Assembly (NCBI GenBank): GCA_030653175.1
Contig: JAURZV010000051.1
Coordinates: 1-56,805, forward strand
Reading direction: 5' to 3'
Origin: Methylobacter sp.
Lineage (GTDB): Bacteria > Pseudomonadota > Gammaproteobacteria > Methylococcales > Methylomonadaceae
DNA length: 56,805 bases
Positions 27,181-35,715 of this stretch are shown here, piece after piece (positions within the stretch are counted from its first letter, which is position 1; each line of letters starts with the position of its first letter). Below the pieces are notes generated by a model. That model ran no database searches, was not told where the DNA came from, and saw only the letters and a list, made by a program, of their open reading frames with translations. A program made the translations under genes and the position numbers.

Positions 27181-28110
27181 TTAGTTGGTTAGCCATAACA
27201 GTTCATCACCGGTTAAGGTTCTAAAAGCGGCCTGATCCAGCAATATTCCGTCGCAGCTAAGTTGTTCAATACGGAAGCGTTTGTTATCGGCGCAGTCGGC
27301 ATAAAAATGGCCGTCTTGACAATAGATGCAAGCTTTTCCCGAATGCACAGCAGTCTCGCCGCTGTAATGACTGCCGAGCGGGAAAAAACGCTTGCCGTTA
27401 AGATCGAAGAATGCGCCCGGATAAGGCGGCGCCACGGCCCTGACCAGGTTATGGATAGCCCAGGCCGATTGCTGCCAGTCGATACGACCGTGTTCAGGCT
27501 TGCGACCCCCGAAATAACTGCCTAGTCCAAGATCCAAAGGCTTGGGTTCTATGCGTCCGGTTAGCAGCAATGGCAAACAGCGACCCAGCAGCGTTTTTGC
27601 GGCCGGCGTAAGTTTCAAAAAAACATCGTGTGCCGTATCGTTGGGCAAAATAGCGACGGCTTCCTGGTCAATCAGCGAGCCTGCATCGGGTTTTTCTACC
27701 ATTTGATGGAGACTGACGCCGGTTGTCGATTCGCCATGCAAAACCGCCCAATTGACGGGCGCGCGGCCCCGGTATTTCGGCAGTAACGAGCCGTGCAGGT
27801 TATAAGCGCCTCGGGGCGGGATCGCCAGCAGCTCGGGACTCAACATGTGCCGGTAATAAAAGGAAAAAAACCATTGCGGATGAAGGTCGGCAATGTGTTT
27901 GATTACGTCCGCCCGATTGGGATTGTCCGGCGTTATCACAGGAATTTGGCGCCTGTTTGCCAGTTCGGCAACGCTGCCGAACCAGATATTTTCCTCGGGG
28001 TCATCCTGATGGGTGACCACCAGTTTAATCTCGACCCCGGCTTGCAGCAGACATTCTATGCCGGTAACGCCAATATTGTGGTAGGCAAAAACAACGGCTG
28101 ACGTCTTCAT
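27181..28110 (-). CDS. arnA: UDP-Ara4N formyltransferase, ArnA N-terminal domain as a separate protein
   Basis: Transfers a formyl group from 10-formyl-tetrahydrofolate to UDP-4-amino-arabinose. The 309-residue protein equals the N-terminal half of ArnA. The catalytic Asn104 and His106 are in NLHGSLLPKYRGRAP, and Asp142 is in EKPDAG, matching Asn102/His104/Asp140 of E. coli. A C-terminal OB-like domain follows. It overlaps arnC by one base (TAATG). With the dehydrogenase as its own gene, arnA is split here. Confidence 0.93.
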   Translation of the reverse strand: MKTSAVVFAYHNIGVTGIECLLQAGVEIKLVVTHQDDPEENIWFGSVAELANRRQIPVITPDNPNRADVIKHIADLHPQWFFSFYYRHMLSPELLAIPPRGAYNLHGSLLPKYRGRAPVNWAVLHGESTTGVSLHQMVEKPDAGSLIDQEAVAILPNDTAHDVFLKLTPAAKTLLGRCLPLLLTGRIEPKPLDLGLGSYFGGRKPEHGRIDWQQSAWAIHNLVRAVAPPYPGAFFDLNGKRFFPLGSHYSGETAVHSGKACIYCQDGHFYADCADNKRFRIEQLSCDGILLDQAAFRTLTGDELLWLTN

Positions 28111-29072
28111 TAAGACTTGTCACTCTTGGCATTATCCAGCACAGCCTTGATCAGATAACGGGGGCGCGACCGGGTCTGGGAATAAATTCGTCCGATGTAC
28201 TCGCCCAACAGGCCGATACCGAACAATAGAATGCCGATCAAAAAAAACACAATGGCGAACAGCGTAAAAACGCCCTCAGCTTCCGGCCCAACCGTCAGTC
28301 TGCGCCAGCCCAGATAACATACAAAGAGCAGCGACAGTATCGAAACTCCGATGCCGAGCAAAGAAAATGCCTGCAAAGGAGCAATGGAGAATCCTGTCAT
28401 CAAGTCGAAATTGAGATGGATTAACTTGAACAGCGAATATTTCGATTCCCCGGCCGCGCGTTCTTCGTGGTCAATAACGATTTCAGTGGGATTTCCGGCA
28501 TAAAGATAGGCCAGTGCCGGTATAAAAGTATTGGTTTCGGTGGTGGCTAAAACTGCATCGATAATGTCACGGTGATAACCTCGCATCATGCAGCCCTGAT
28601 CGGTAATATGAATGCGCGTAATTTTTTCGCGTAAGCGATTCATCGCCAATGACGCCCAATGCCGCCAGCGACTATCCCGACGCTCCCTCCGGATAGTGCC
28701 GACATAATCGTAACCGGCATCCATTTGCAGCAGCAGGTTGGGGATTTCTTCAGGGGGATTTTGCAGGTCGGCATCCAGGGTAAGGATGTAGTTTCCTCTG
28801 GCGAGTTCAAAACCTGCGATCAGCGCCGCATGCTGTCCGGCGTTGGCGCGCAGAAATACTACGCGGGTGGTATTGGGGTAAAGTTGAAACTGCTTGCGGA
28901 GTAAGGCGGCCGATTGGTCGCGGCTACCGTCATCGACAAAAATGACTTCGTAGCGGTGCTTAAGGTTTTCCAGGACGGGGTAGAGTCTTTCAAACAGTAG
29001 CGATAAAACGGCTTCTTCGTTATAGACGGGAATAACGATGGATACTTCCGGTGTTTCAAAATTGTTCGTCAT
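28110..29072 (-). CDS. arnC: Undecaprenyl-phosphate Ara4FN transferase
   Basis: Transfers 4-formamido-arabinose from its UDP form to undecaprenyl phosphate at the inner membrane. A 320-residue GT2 glycosyltransferase with SIVIPVYNEE, the DDGSRD and TLDADLQNPPEE (DxD) motifs, an amphipathic middle and two C-terminal membrane helices (about 233-253 and 270-292). It lies 88 bases after arnB, the longest internal gap of the operon. Confidence 0.94.
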   Translation of the reverse strand: MTNNFETPEVSIVIPVYNEEAVLSLLFERLYPVLENLKHRYEVIFVDDGSRDQSAALLRKQFQLYPNTTRVVFLRANAGQHAALIAGFELARGNYILTLDADLQNPPEEIPNLLLQMDAGYDYVGTIRRERRDSRWRHWASLAMNRLREKITRIHITDQGCMMRGYHRDIIDAVLATTETNTFIPALAYLYAGNPTEIVIDHEERAAGESKYSLFKLIHLNFDLMTGFSIAPLQAFSLLGIGVSILSLLFVCYLGWRRLTVGPEAEGVFTLFAIVFFLIGILLFGIGLLGEYIGRIYSQTRSRPRYLIKAVLDNAKSDKS

Positions 29073-29160
29073 TTAAATTTAGGGGTATGGTTTTAAATAG
29101 GTAAGGGCGCTGTAAAACTTAGCGCAGCGCAGTAGGGTACGCTGCTCTGCTCTTCATTAA

Positions 29161-30276
29161 TTAAGAGTCATTCAGTAATGAAATCACTGCCGAACAGACC
29201 CGGTCGACGTCTTTTTCTTCCATGCCGGGAAATAGCGGCAGCGTTAAGGTTTGCTCGCCGATTCTTTCGGCATTGGGAAAATCGCCGGGCTTGTAGCCGT
29301 ATTGACGATAAAGCGAAAACAGATGCATAGCCGGGTAATGGATGCCCGCAGCGATGGATTGTTGCTTGAGCGCTTCGAGAGTCTGGTTGCGGTTCAGGCC
29401 TGTCTTCTCCCAATCGAGCAGGATACAGAACATGTGCCAGCTGTGGCCTTCCGCATCATCGGCAGGCAACACCAATGCGTCATGGACAGGAAGCTGCTGG
29501 AAGTATCGCTCAACCAGTGCCCGGCGTTTCCGGTTAAAGCCATCCAGTTTTTTCAATTGCACTAAACCCAAGGCCGCACTCACATCAGGCATATTCATTT
29601 TACCGCCCCATGCAGTCACATCCATGCCGCCCTGCGCGTCTCTTTCGATACCGTGAAAACGAATGCCTTCAATTTTTTTCAGTAAAGCAGGATCGTTGAT
29701 GGCAAGCGCGCCGCCTTCAATCGTGGTCATGTTCTTATTGGGATGAAAGCTGAAACAGACGGGATTACCCAAACTGCCGATCCGGCGGCCCTTATATTGA
29801 GTGCCGATCGCCTGGGCGGCGTCTTCAAGCACCAAAAGATCATGCTGCTCGGCCAGCTGATAAATAGGATCCATATCGACAGCTCGACCGGCAAAATGCA
29901 CCGGTATAACGGCTTTTGTGTTGGGAGTGATTGCCGCCGCAACCGCATCAGCATCAATATTACGTGAGATCAGGTCAACATCGACAAATTTAGGCGTTGC
30001 ACCACAGCGAACGATGATATTGGCGCTGGCGACAAAACTCATTGCAGGAACGATAACCTCGTCGCCCGGCCCGATTCCGTAAGCCAGTAAAACGGCTTCC
30101 AGCGCGCTGGTGCCGGAATTGAACACCCGAAGCTGTACATCGCCGCCGATATAATCGGCTAATGCGGTTTCAAAAGCGGCAACCTTGGGGCCGGTTGCCA
30201 GCCATCCTGATTGAAGCACCTCTTTGATGGCTTCAAATTCTTCTGTATCGAGTGTGGGGCGAGTGAATGGCAGCAT
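29161..30276 (-). CDS. arnB: UDP-4-amino-arabinose aminotransferase
   Basis: A PLP enzyme that aminates UDP-4-keto-arabinose using glutamate. A 371-residue DegT/DnrJ/EryC1 fold: the Schiff-base lysine is Lys181 in FHPNKNMTTIEGG, with EDAAQAIG (151-158) and the N-terminal SGTSALEA. It starts one base after the ArnE/F-like gene, so it is cotranscribed. Other members of this family make different amino sugars, but the arn context settles the substrate. Confidence 0.94.
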   Translation of the reverse strand: MLPFTRPTLDTEEFEAIKEVLQSGWLATGPKVAAFETALADYIGGDVQLRVFNSGTSALEAVLLAYGIGPGDEVIVPAMSFVASANIIVRCGATPKFVDVDLISRNIDADAVAAAITPNTKAVIPVHFAGRAVDMDPIYQLAEQHDLLVLEDAAQAIGTQYKGRRIGSLGNPVCFSFHPNKNMTTIEGGALAINDPALLKKIEGIRFHGIERDAQGGMDVTAWGGKMNMPDVSAALGLVQLKKLDGFNRKRRALVERYFQQLPVHDALVLPADDAEGHSWHMFCILLDWEKTGLNRNQTLEALKQQSIAAGIHYPAMHLFSLYRQYGYKPGDFPNAERIGEQTLTLPLFPGMEEKDVDRVCSAVISLLNDS

Positions 30277-30277
30277 C

Positions 30278-30649
30278 TTAACTCCTTGCTAAAACGTAAA
30301 CGCCGAGCAGGACGATGCCCATCCCGATCATGCGGGCAGGATTCATGGCTTCGCCGAACAACTGCCACGCGAAAAACGCATTGACGACATAGCCCATGGA
30401 CAGCATCGGATAGGCGATGCTGACATCGACCCTGGACAGCGCCAATATCCAGACGACGACGCTGATGCCGTAACAAACCAATCCTGCCCAGAGAAAAGGC
30501 TCGCAGGCCAGCCTCAAAAACGCCGTAGCGGATGAGGAAAAGTTCAGGCCGATAGCGCCCATTTCCTTGACGCTGGCTTTGAGCGCCAATTGTGCGATTG
30601 CATTCAGCATGACGCCGGTCAGAATAATACTGAAACTAACAATATTCAT
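30278..30649 (-). CDS. ArnE/ArnF-like small flippase subunit
   Basis: A 123-residue EamA/SMR-type membrane protein with four transmembrane segments. In E. coli ArnE and ArnF together flip undecaprenyl-phospho-Ara4N across the inner membrane. Here I see only one such gene in the operon, so it may act as a homo-oligomer, or a partner may lie elsewhere. It overlaps the end of arnT by 4 bases. Confidence 0.82.
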   Translation of the reverse strand: MNIVSFSIILTGVMLNAIAQLALKASVKEMGAIGLNFSSSATAFLRLACEPFLWAGLVCYGISVVVWILALSRVDVSIAYPMLSMGYVVNAFFAWQLFGEAMNPARMIGMGIVLLGVYVLARS

Positions 30650-32298
30650 CGGCGAGCCACCGCGATAGAACGGGAATTTTCATAGATTAATTGCATGGGA
30701 ATTTTCTGTTGCTGCCATTGAGCATAGGTTGTCTGAGTCAATACGCTTATTGCTTGGTCTGAATTTAACCATAAAGGCAGAAAATCCGCCTCATTTAACC
30801 ATTTTTGCGGCTCCTGGTTAATCCCGAATTCCAGTTCGCCTGTAAAGCCAACCAAGTTAACGGTTCTGCCCAAATAATAAGGCAGCGATTGATCATAGCG
30901 ATGAACGTCATAAATCTCCACGATGTCTTTGCCGCTCTTGTCGAGGTAGGATTGAATCGCTGCTGCCATAGTTCTGCTGGAGCGTAACTCGCTGATGCTT
31001 TGATAACCCCATGAAACCATTTGTATGCCAAGCAAGGCGCAAAGGGCGAAAATGGAGATAGCCAGATTTTTTTGGCGCCTTAACAGCAGCATGGAAACAC
31101 CGGCCGCGCCGATTAAAGCTACCGCTGCCATAATCCAGGGGCGAAACAGTACCAGGGTCGCTAACTTGTCAGGCTTGGCAATACTGTCGACTTTCCAGAT
31201 AAAGAAAATGAATATAATGGCGGCAAGTACTATAGCCACAATGCCGTCGGCAATAAAATGCTTGCGCTTAGCCATGTTCTCGCCGACTAACAGCGCCAGT
31301 GCCGGAAACATCGGCAAAATATAGCCCGGTAACTTGGAGTGGGAGATTGAAAAAAAGAAAAATACAAAAATCGCATAAACCCAAAGCAATCTTGATGCTT
31401 CAAATTTTCCGGCTTCAGCCCGCCAGGAAAAAGGCGGTTTAACCAAGCCGTTTAATGACGAGAACAGCCAGGGCATCGCCCCTATTGCAAAGACCGCGAA
31501 GAAATACCAGTTGGACTTGGTGCGCCCGTGAACGTCGCTGGTAAAACGCTCGAAATGTTCATGGATGAAAAAGAAATGGGGGAACTCCGGATTTGCCTGA
31601 CTGACAGCCACAAACCAAGGCGCGGCTATCAACAAATACAGCAGCAAACCTTTGCCCATATGCAAATGACGCCACAAGGCCCAGTCGCGCTGCCAGAGGC
31701 TGTACAGGATCAGCGCGCCGCCGGGAAGCACCAGGCCGATCAGGCCTTTGCTCAGTGTTGCCCCGGCAAGCGCGGCCCAGGCCAGCAGCATCCAGTTTCG
31801 CTCCTGTACCGGCAGATGCCGCACTGACTGAGCCAGCGCCAGTGCGCCGACAGCGATGATCAACAGCGCACTGACCCCCATATCCAGACTGTTGGCGTGT
31901 CCCAGTCCAACATAAAGAACCGTGCTGATTAAAAACAGGAATGCGAAATAACCGGCGCTACCTCCGTAAAGTCGGCGGCCTACAAAACCGACCCATAATG
32001 CGCCGATAAATCCGAGTCCTGAACACCACACCCTGGCGGCCGCATTGGTTTCACCCAATAAGGCCATACTGATGGCGGAGCCCCAATACTGTAAAGGCGG
32101 TTTTTCAAAATACTTGAATCCGTTGAGGCGCGGTGTAATCCAATTGCCGGAATTCAGCATTTCCCTGGCGATTTCGGCGTAGCGCCCTTCATCCGGGTCT
32201 ATCAGATCACGGTAACCCAGCAACAGAAACCATATAAATCCGGCAACAACTATTACAATTCCATTGATCCGGCATTGACGCAAAGACACTGGTGTCAT
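30646..32298 (-). CDS. arnT: Lipid A Ara4N transferase ArnT
   Basis: An inner-membrane GT83 glycosyltransferase that moves Ara4N from undecaprenyl phosphate to lipid A phosphates in the periplasm, lowering negative charge and binding of cationic peptides such as polymyxin. 550 residues with about 12 membrane segments. The DPDEGRYAEIAREM motif near residue 33 and the YFEKPPLQYWG loop carry the catalytic acidic residues of the family. It is the first gene of the operon, diverges from lptF, and has AAGGATC ahead of the ATG. Confidence 0.95.
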   Translation of the reverse strand: MTPVSLRQCRINGIVIVVAGFIWFLLLGYRDLIDPDEGRYAEIAREMLNSGNWITPRLNGFKYFEKPPLQYWGSAISMALLGETNAAARVWCSGLGFIGALWVGFVGRRLYGGSAGYFAFLFLISTVLYVGLGHANSLDMGVSALLIIAVGALALAQSVRHLPVQERNWMLLAWAALAGATLSKGLIGLVLPGGALILYSLWQRDWALWRHLHMGKGLLLYLLIAAPWFVAVSQANPEFPHFFFIHEHFERFTSDVHGRTKSNWYFFAVFAIGAMPWLFSSLNGLVKPPFSWRAEAGKFEASRLLWVYAIFVFFFFSISHSKLPGYILPMFPALALLVGENMAKRKHFIADGIVAIVLAAIIFIFFIWKVDSIAKPDKLATLVLFRPWIMAAVALIGAAGVSMLLLRRQKNLAISIFALCALLGIQMVSWGYQSISELRSSRTMAAAIQSYLDKSGKDIVEIYDVHRYDQSLPYYLGRTVNLVGFTGELEFGINQEPQKWLNEADFLPLWLNSDQAISVLTQTTYAQWQQQKIPMQLIYENSRSIAVARR

Positions 32299-32654
32299 GT
32301 TTTTGGAGATCCTTTTAAATTGCCGACCTTAGTAAAATGCTGGCAATGATAATACAATTCGGCGCCTAAAACACATTTCATAAAAATAAACAATTAAAAA
32401 ATAAATGTAATCAATGTGTTGTTATTTGATTTTGGTGGGAGGGCTATAATTTCTTAAGGTATGCGAAATGTTGGCTCAATCACAATGAGCTACTTCCAAT
32501 AGCGCTGTTTCTATAAAATAGTTCATAATTTACCGGCTCAAGGTAGAAGTCGATACGCTTTTGGCTTTGCGCCTTTTACTTTCGTTGTATAACAACACAT
32601 ACGTTTTTGATGGGGGAGACACGCTTGGAAGCGAATTGGACTAAAGGCTATAAA
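32299..32654. other. arnT-lptF divergent intergenic region
   Basis: No gene seen. Both the arn and lptFG promoters must lie here. A perfect TATAAT on the plus strand at 32445-32450 could be a -10 box, but no good -35 is at the right distance. Positions 32601-32645 are a near copy of a sequence next to pepA (23455-23500). Confidence 0.45.
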
Positions 32655-33809
32655 ATGGGGCGGCGTAAGTTAGTCACCGTTCTGGACAAAATGATTGCTT
32701 TGGATTTGTTAAGGACGCTATTGGCGGTTTGGTCGGTGATTGTCGTTATTATCGTCAGTCGGCAGTTTATCAGGATTCTTGACAAGGCTATTGAAGGGCA
32801 GGTATCCAATCAAACCTTGCTGACCGTTCTGGGCTTGAAAACGATTATTGCCAGCGCCGCGTTTTTGCCGGCAGCCTTATTTATGGCGGTGTTGATGGTC
32901 TTGGGCAGAATGTACAGGGATCAGGAAATGTCGGCAGTGGCTTCAGCAGGAGGCGGTGCAGGGACAGTCTACCGATCTATATTTCTGCTGGTTTTTCCTT
33001 TAAGTGTACTGGCTGCCGGCTTGTCATTTTACGTCTCACCCTGGGCGGAAGCCATGATGGAGCAGCTGATGCATCAGGATAAGGAATCGGCTGATCTCAG
33101 AGGTATTGCCGCCGGAAAATTTAGTGAATACAGTCAGGGGGATCTGGTTTTTTATGTGGAAAAGATTGATGACGATAAAACAATGCACCAGGTTTTTGTA
33201 CAGCACAGGCAGGGAGATCGCTTGGCGATTATTAATGCCGAAGTGGGCAGGTTGAGGAATTTACCTGACGGGCGCTATATCGTTTTGGAAAAGGGTGAGC
33301 GCATACAGGGACAGCCCGGAACCGTAAATTATGTGCTTGAACAGTTCGCCGAATATGCAGTGAGAATGGAGACCAAAGAATCAGCCGCAAATTTCGGAAA
33401 GGAGTCGGTCGCCAGCGATGCTTTGGCGAGTTCCGGTCAAATAATCGATATTGCCGAATTGCAGCGTCGGTTTTCTATACCCATGGGGATAGTGTTACTT
33501 AGTTTTATTGCCGTGCCTTTGGCACAAATGTCGCCTCGAGGGGGTGTTTACGGGAATATGCTGGTTGGCTTTTTAATCTATTTCAGCTATGGAAATTTTA
33601 TCCGTGTCAGCCAGAGCTGGGTAATGAACCAAACTATTCCGGCGTGGCTGGGTATTTTTGGCGTCAATGCACTGTTGTTGTTGATAGGCGGAATTTTATT
33701 GGCAAGATTATACGGATGGCAATGGCTGGTTATGAAAGTCTCGGCAACTGCTCCTGCGTTGCTCTACCTCCTGCGGTCCGTGCAGTCGAGGGAGAAGGTG
33801 GACAAGTGA
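32655..33809 (+). CDS. lptF: LPS export permease LptF
   Basis: One of the two inner-membrane permeases of the LptB2FG transporter that extracts LPS and passes it to LptC. A 384-residue protein with six membrane segments (three at each end) around a periplasmic beta-jellyroll. The start at 32655 (MGRRKLVTVLDK) is chosen for AAGG ahead of it; frames open as far up as 32607. The last residues (from about SATAPALLYLL to the end) are encoded by a repeat shared with pilD and extend past the normal LptF C-terminus. The stop overlaps the lptG start. Confidence 0.92.
   Translation: MGRRKLVTVLDKMIALDLLRTLLAVWSVIVVIIVSRQFIRILDKAIEGQVSNQTLLTVLGLKTIIASAAFLPAALFMAVLMVLGRMYRDQEMSAVASAGGGAGTVYRSIFLLVFPLSVLAAGLSFYVSPWAEAMMEQLMHQDKESADLRGIAAGKFSEYSQGDLVFYVEKIDDDKTMHQVFVQHRQGDRLAIINAEVGRLRNLPDGRYIVLEKGERIQGQPGTVNYVLEQFAEYAVRMETKESAANFGKESVASDALASSGQIIDIAELQRRFSIPMGIVLLSFIAVPLAQMSPRGGVYGNMLVGFLIYFSYGNFIRVSQSWVMNQTIPAWLGIFGVNALLLLIGGILLARLYGWQWLVMKVSATAPALLYLLRSVQSREKVDK
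33740..33800. repeat. Repeat forming the lptF 3' end and lptG ribosome binding site
   Basis: TCGGCAACTGCTCCTGCGTT then GCTCTACCTCCTGC matches the insert in pilD (14393-14424) apart from an extra T. It encodes the last residues of LptF, and the GGAGAAGGTGG at 33791 that serves lptG lies directly behind it. Confidence 0.6.
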
Positions 33810-34879
33810 ATGTATTAACAGGCTACATAGTCAGGGAAATATTAAAGGGTTCTTTGGTTGCCGCTTTATTATTATTGACTTTATTCAATTTGTTTACCTT
33901 CAGCGATCAGCTAAAGGATCTGGGCAAAGGGCACTACGGCTTAACAGAGATCTTTTATTATCTTGCGCTGACTTCGCCTACCGTTTTTTATGAATTGATG
34001 CCTGCCTCCGCCTTACTAGGCAGTCTGTTTATATTGGGTGCGATGGGTAATAACCGCGAACTTATTGCCATGCGAGCGGCAGGCTTATCCGTTTTGGGGA
34101 TCATCAGGGCGGTTATGCTGGCCGGTATCATTTTGGTCATGATTTCAATATTGATCGGTGAATTTGTCGCGCCGGTAGCCGAGCGGGCGGCGCAGATGGT
34201 TAAGGTCAACGCCGTGGACGAAGGGCGGGTTGTCATGAATGTCAAATACGGACTCTGGCTGCGTGAAGGTAAAAAATTCATCAATGTACGAAAAATACAG
34301 GATGACGGAAATCTGGGGGACATCAGTATTTATGAGCTGGATGACCGGCGCCGTTTGCGTTATTCAACACATGCAGAGAAAGCTGTTTTTCAAGGCAACC
34401 AGCAGTGGAAATTAGAGGGCATCAAGCAATCAGACATTTCAACAGAGCAGATGACCGCAAGTACCCAAAATGAGCAGATATGGCAATCAACGGTTGCCCC
34501 CGATTTATTGGAGATTGTTGTGGTCAACCCGCATGATCTATCCATGTATGATCTGGCGATGTATGTCGACTTTTTAAAAGATAATCATCAAAAATCGCAC
34601 GAGTTTGAACTGGCTTTTTGGGGGCGCGTGGTAAACCCTTTGGTTGTTTTGGTTATGCTGCTGGTGTCTGCGCCCTTTGTTATTGGTGTTAAACGCGGTA
34701 TTAACGTTGGCGCAAGGATGATGATAGGCGTTGTCATCGGCATGGGATTTAATATTATCGATAAAATTGTCGGGCATATCGGGTTGATTTATGATCTTAA
34801 TCCGCCGCTGATGGCCGTTACGCCCAGTTTGACTGTATTGGTCCTGGCGCTATTTGCGTTGAGTCGGGTGCAAGCTTGA
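33806..34879 (+). CDS. lptG: LPS export permease LptG
   Basis: Partner of LptF in the LptB2FG LPS exporter. 357 residues, six membrane segments with a periplasmic domain between. The start is the GTG at 33806, which overlaps the lptF TGA by two bases and has AAGGTGG upstream; the frame is open further up, but that part lies inside lptF. The N-terminus (VLTGYIVREILKGSLVAALL) matches the family. lptF and lptG are clearly one transcript. Confidence 0.94.
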   Translation: MNVLTGYIVREILKGSLVAALLLLTLFNLFTFSDQLKDLGKGHYGLTEIFYYLALTSPTVFYELMPASALLGSLFILGAMGNNRELIAMRAAGLSVLGIIRAVMLAGIILVMISILIGEFVAPVAERAAQMVKVNAVDEGRVVMNVKYGLWLREGKKFINVRKIQDDGNLGDISIYELDDRRRLRYSTHAEKAVFQGNQQWKLEGIKQSDISTEQMTASTQNEQIWQSTVAPDLLEIVVVNPHDLSMYDLAMYVDFLKDNHQKSHEFELAFWGRVVNPLVVLVMLLVSAPFVIGVKRGINVGARMMIGVVIGMGFNIIDKIVGHIGLIYDLNPPLMAVTPSLTVLVLALFALSRVQA

Positions 34880-34925
34880 TTCAGCTCAGCGCAAACGATC
34901 GGGAGTTCAAAGCTGGCTTTGAACA

Positions 34926-34950
34926 TAAAAACCGCAGTTAGTCCACGAAA
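34926..34950. repeat. 25-bp inverted repeat, left of gamma carbonic anhydrase
   Basis: This 25-mer (TAAAAACCGCAGTTAGTCCA then CGAAA) is the reverse complement of 35688-35712 with one mismatch. A related, looser inverted pair (34942-34968 with 35043-35070) lies inside the left flank. Confidence 0.75.
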
Positions 34951-35150
34951 AACACGAAAGACACGAAATATATCAGTATGTTATATGGGTTTAGCTATCC
35001 ACCCTTTGGGTGATGGTCTACAGTTTGGTATCTCTTTGAAAATTTTTGTGCTTTTTGTGCTTTTCGTGGACGAAATGATTTTTCTAGGTTGAACAGCCAA
35101 AGTCGGCTTTGGATTCCAAAATAGTTGAACAGTGATTGAATGAGGTTAGG

Positions 35151-35687
35151 ATGGCAGTCAGGAAATTTAACGATAAACAACCAAAAATCGGCAAGTCGGT
35201 CTTTATAGACGACAGCGCCGTGGTGATTGGCGACGTTACCTTGGGCGATGATGTTTCGATATGGCCTGCGACAGTGGTCAGGGGCGATGTGGAGCGTATC
35301 ACTATTGGCGACGGCACCAATGTGCAGGACGGTTCGGTATTGCACGTCACTCACGCCGGTAAATATACGGCACAAGGCTACCCTTTAACTATAGGCAAAG
35401 GCGTTACTATAGGGCATAGAGCGGTGGTGCATGCCTGCACCGTGGGCGATTATTGTCTGATAGGGATAGGTGCGATTATTATGGATGGCGCCGTTCTTGA
35501 AGATTATGTGATGCTGGGTGCCGGGGCACTGGTTCCGCCGGGGAAAAAGCTGGAAAGCGGCTATCTTTATGTGGGGGTTCCTGCCAAACAGGTCCGGCCT
35601 TTAAAGCAGTCCGAAAAGGAGTTTCTGGAATACTCGTCTCGGCAGTATATTCAGTTGAAAAATGAGCATTTGAATTTAGAAAAATAA
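35151..35687 (+). CDS. Gamma-class carbonic anhydrase family protein (YrdA-like)
   Basis: A 178-residue left-handed beta-helix protein built from hexapeptide repeats. The metal-binding histidines of the family are seen in VLHVTHAG and IGHRAVVHAC, and the Arg-Gly-Asp region in VVRGDVERI. The ATG at 35151 (MAVRKFNDKQP) has GAGG in place; a TTG at 35136 is also in frame. Relatives may hydrate CO2 or bind zinc without proven activity. It is next to aroE, as yrdA is in E. coli, and is closely flanked by a 25-bp inverted repeat. Confidence 0.88.
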   Translation: MAVRKFNDKQPKIGKSVFIDDSAVVIGDVTLGDDVSIWPATVVRGDVERITIGDGTNVQDGSVLHVTHAGKYTAQGYPLTIGKGVTIGHRAVVHACTVGDYCLIGIGAIIMDGAVLEDYVMLGAGALVPPGKKLESGYLYVGVPAKQVRPLKQSEKEFLEYSSRQYIQLKNEHLNLEK

Positions 35688-35712
35688 TTTCGTGGACAAA
35701 CTGCGGTTTTTA
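35688..35712. repeat. 25-bp inverted repeat, right of gamma carbonic anhydrase
   Basis: Begins on the base after the stop codon of the carbonic anhydrase gene and ends three bases before the aroE stop. It pairs with 34926-34950 (24 of 25). Confidence 0.75.
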
Positions 35713-35715
35713 GGA

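Noticed and set aside
32445-32450. Perfect TATAAT as the lptF promoter
   Set aside because: No acceptable -35 box lies 16-18 bases upstream, and it is over 200 bases from the lptF start. I left it as a note in the intergenic entry.
33644-33805. N-terminal extension of LptG by 54 residues
   Set aside because: It is read inside lptF in another frame. The GTG at 33806 overlaps the lptF stop and matches the family N-terminus.
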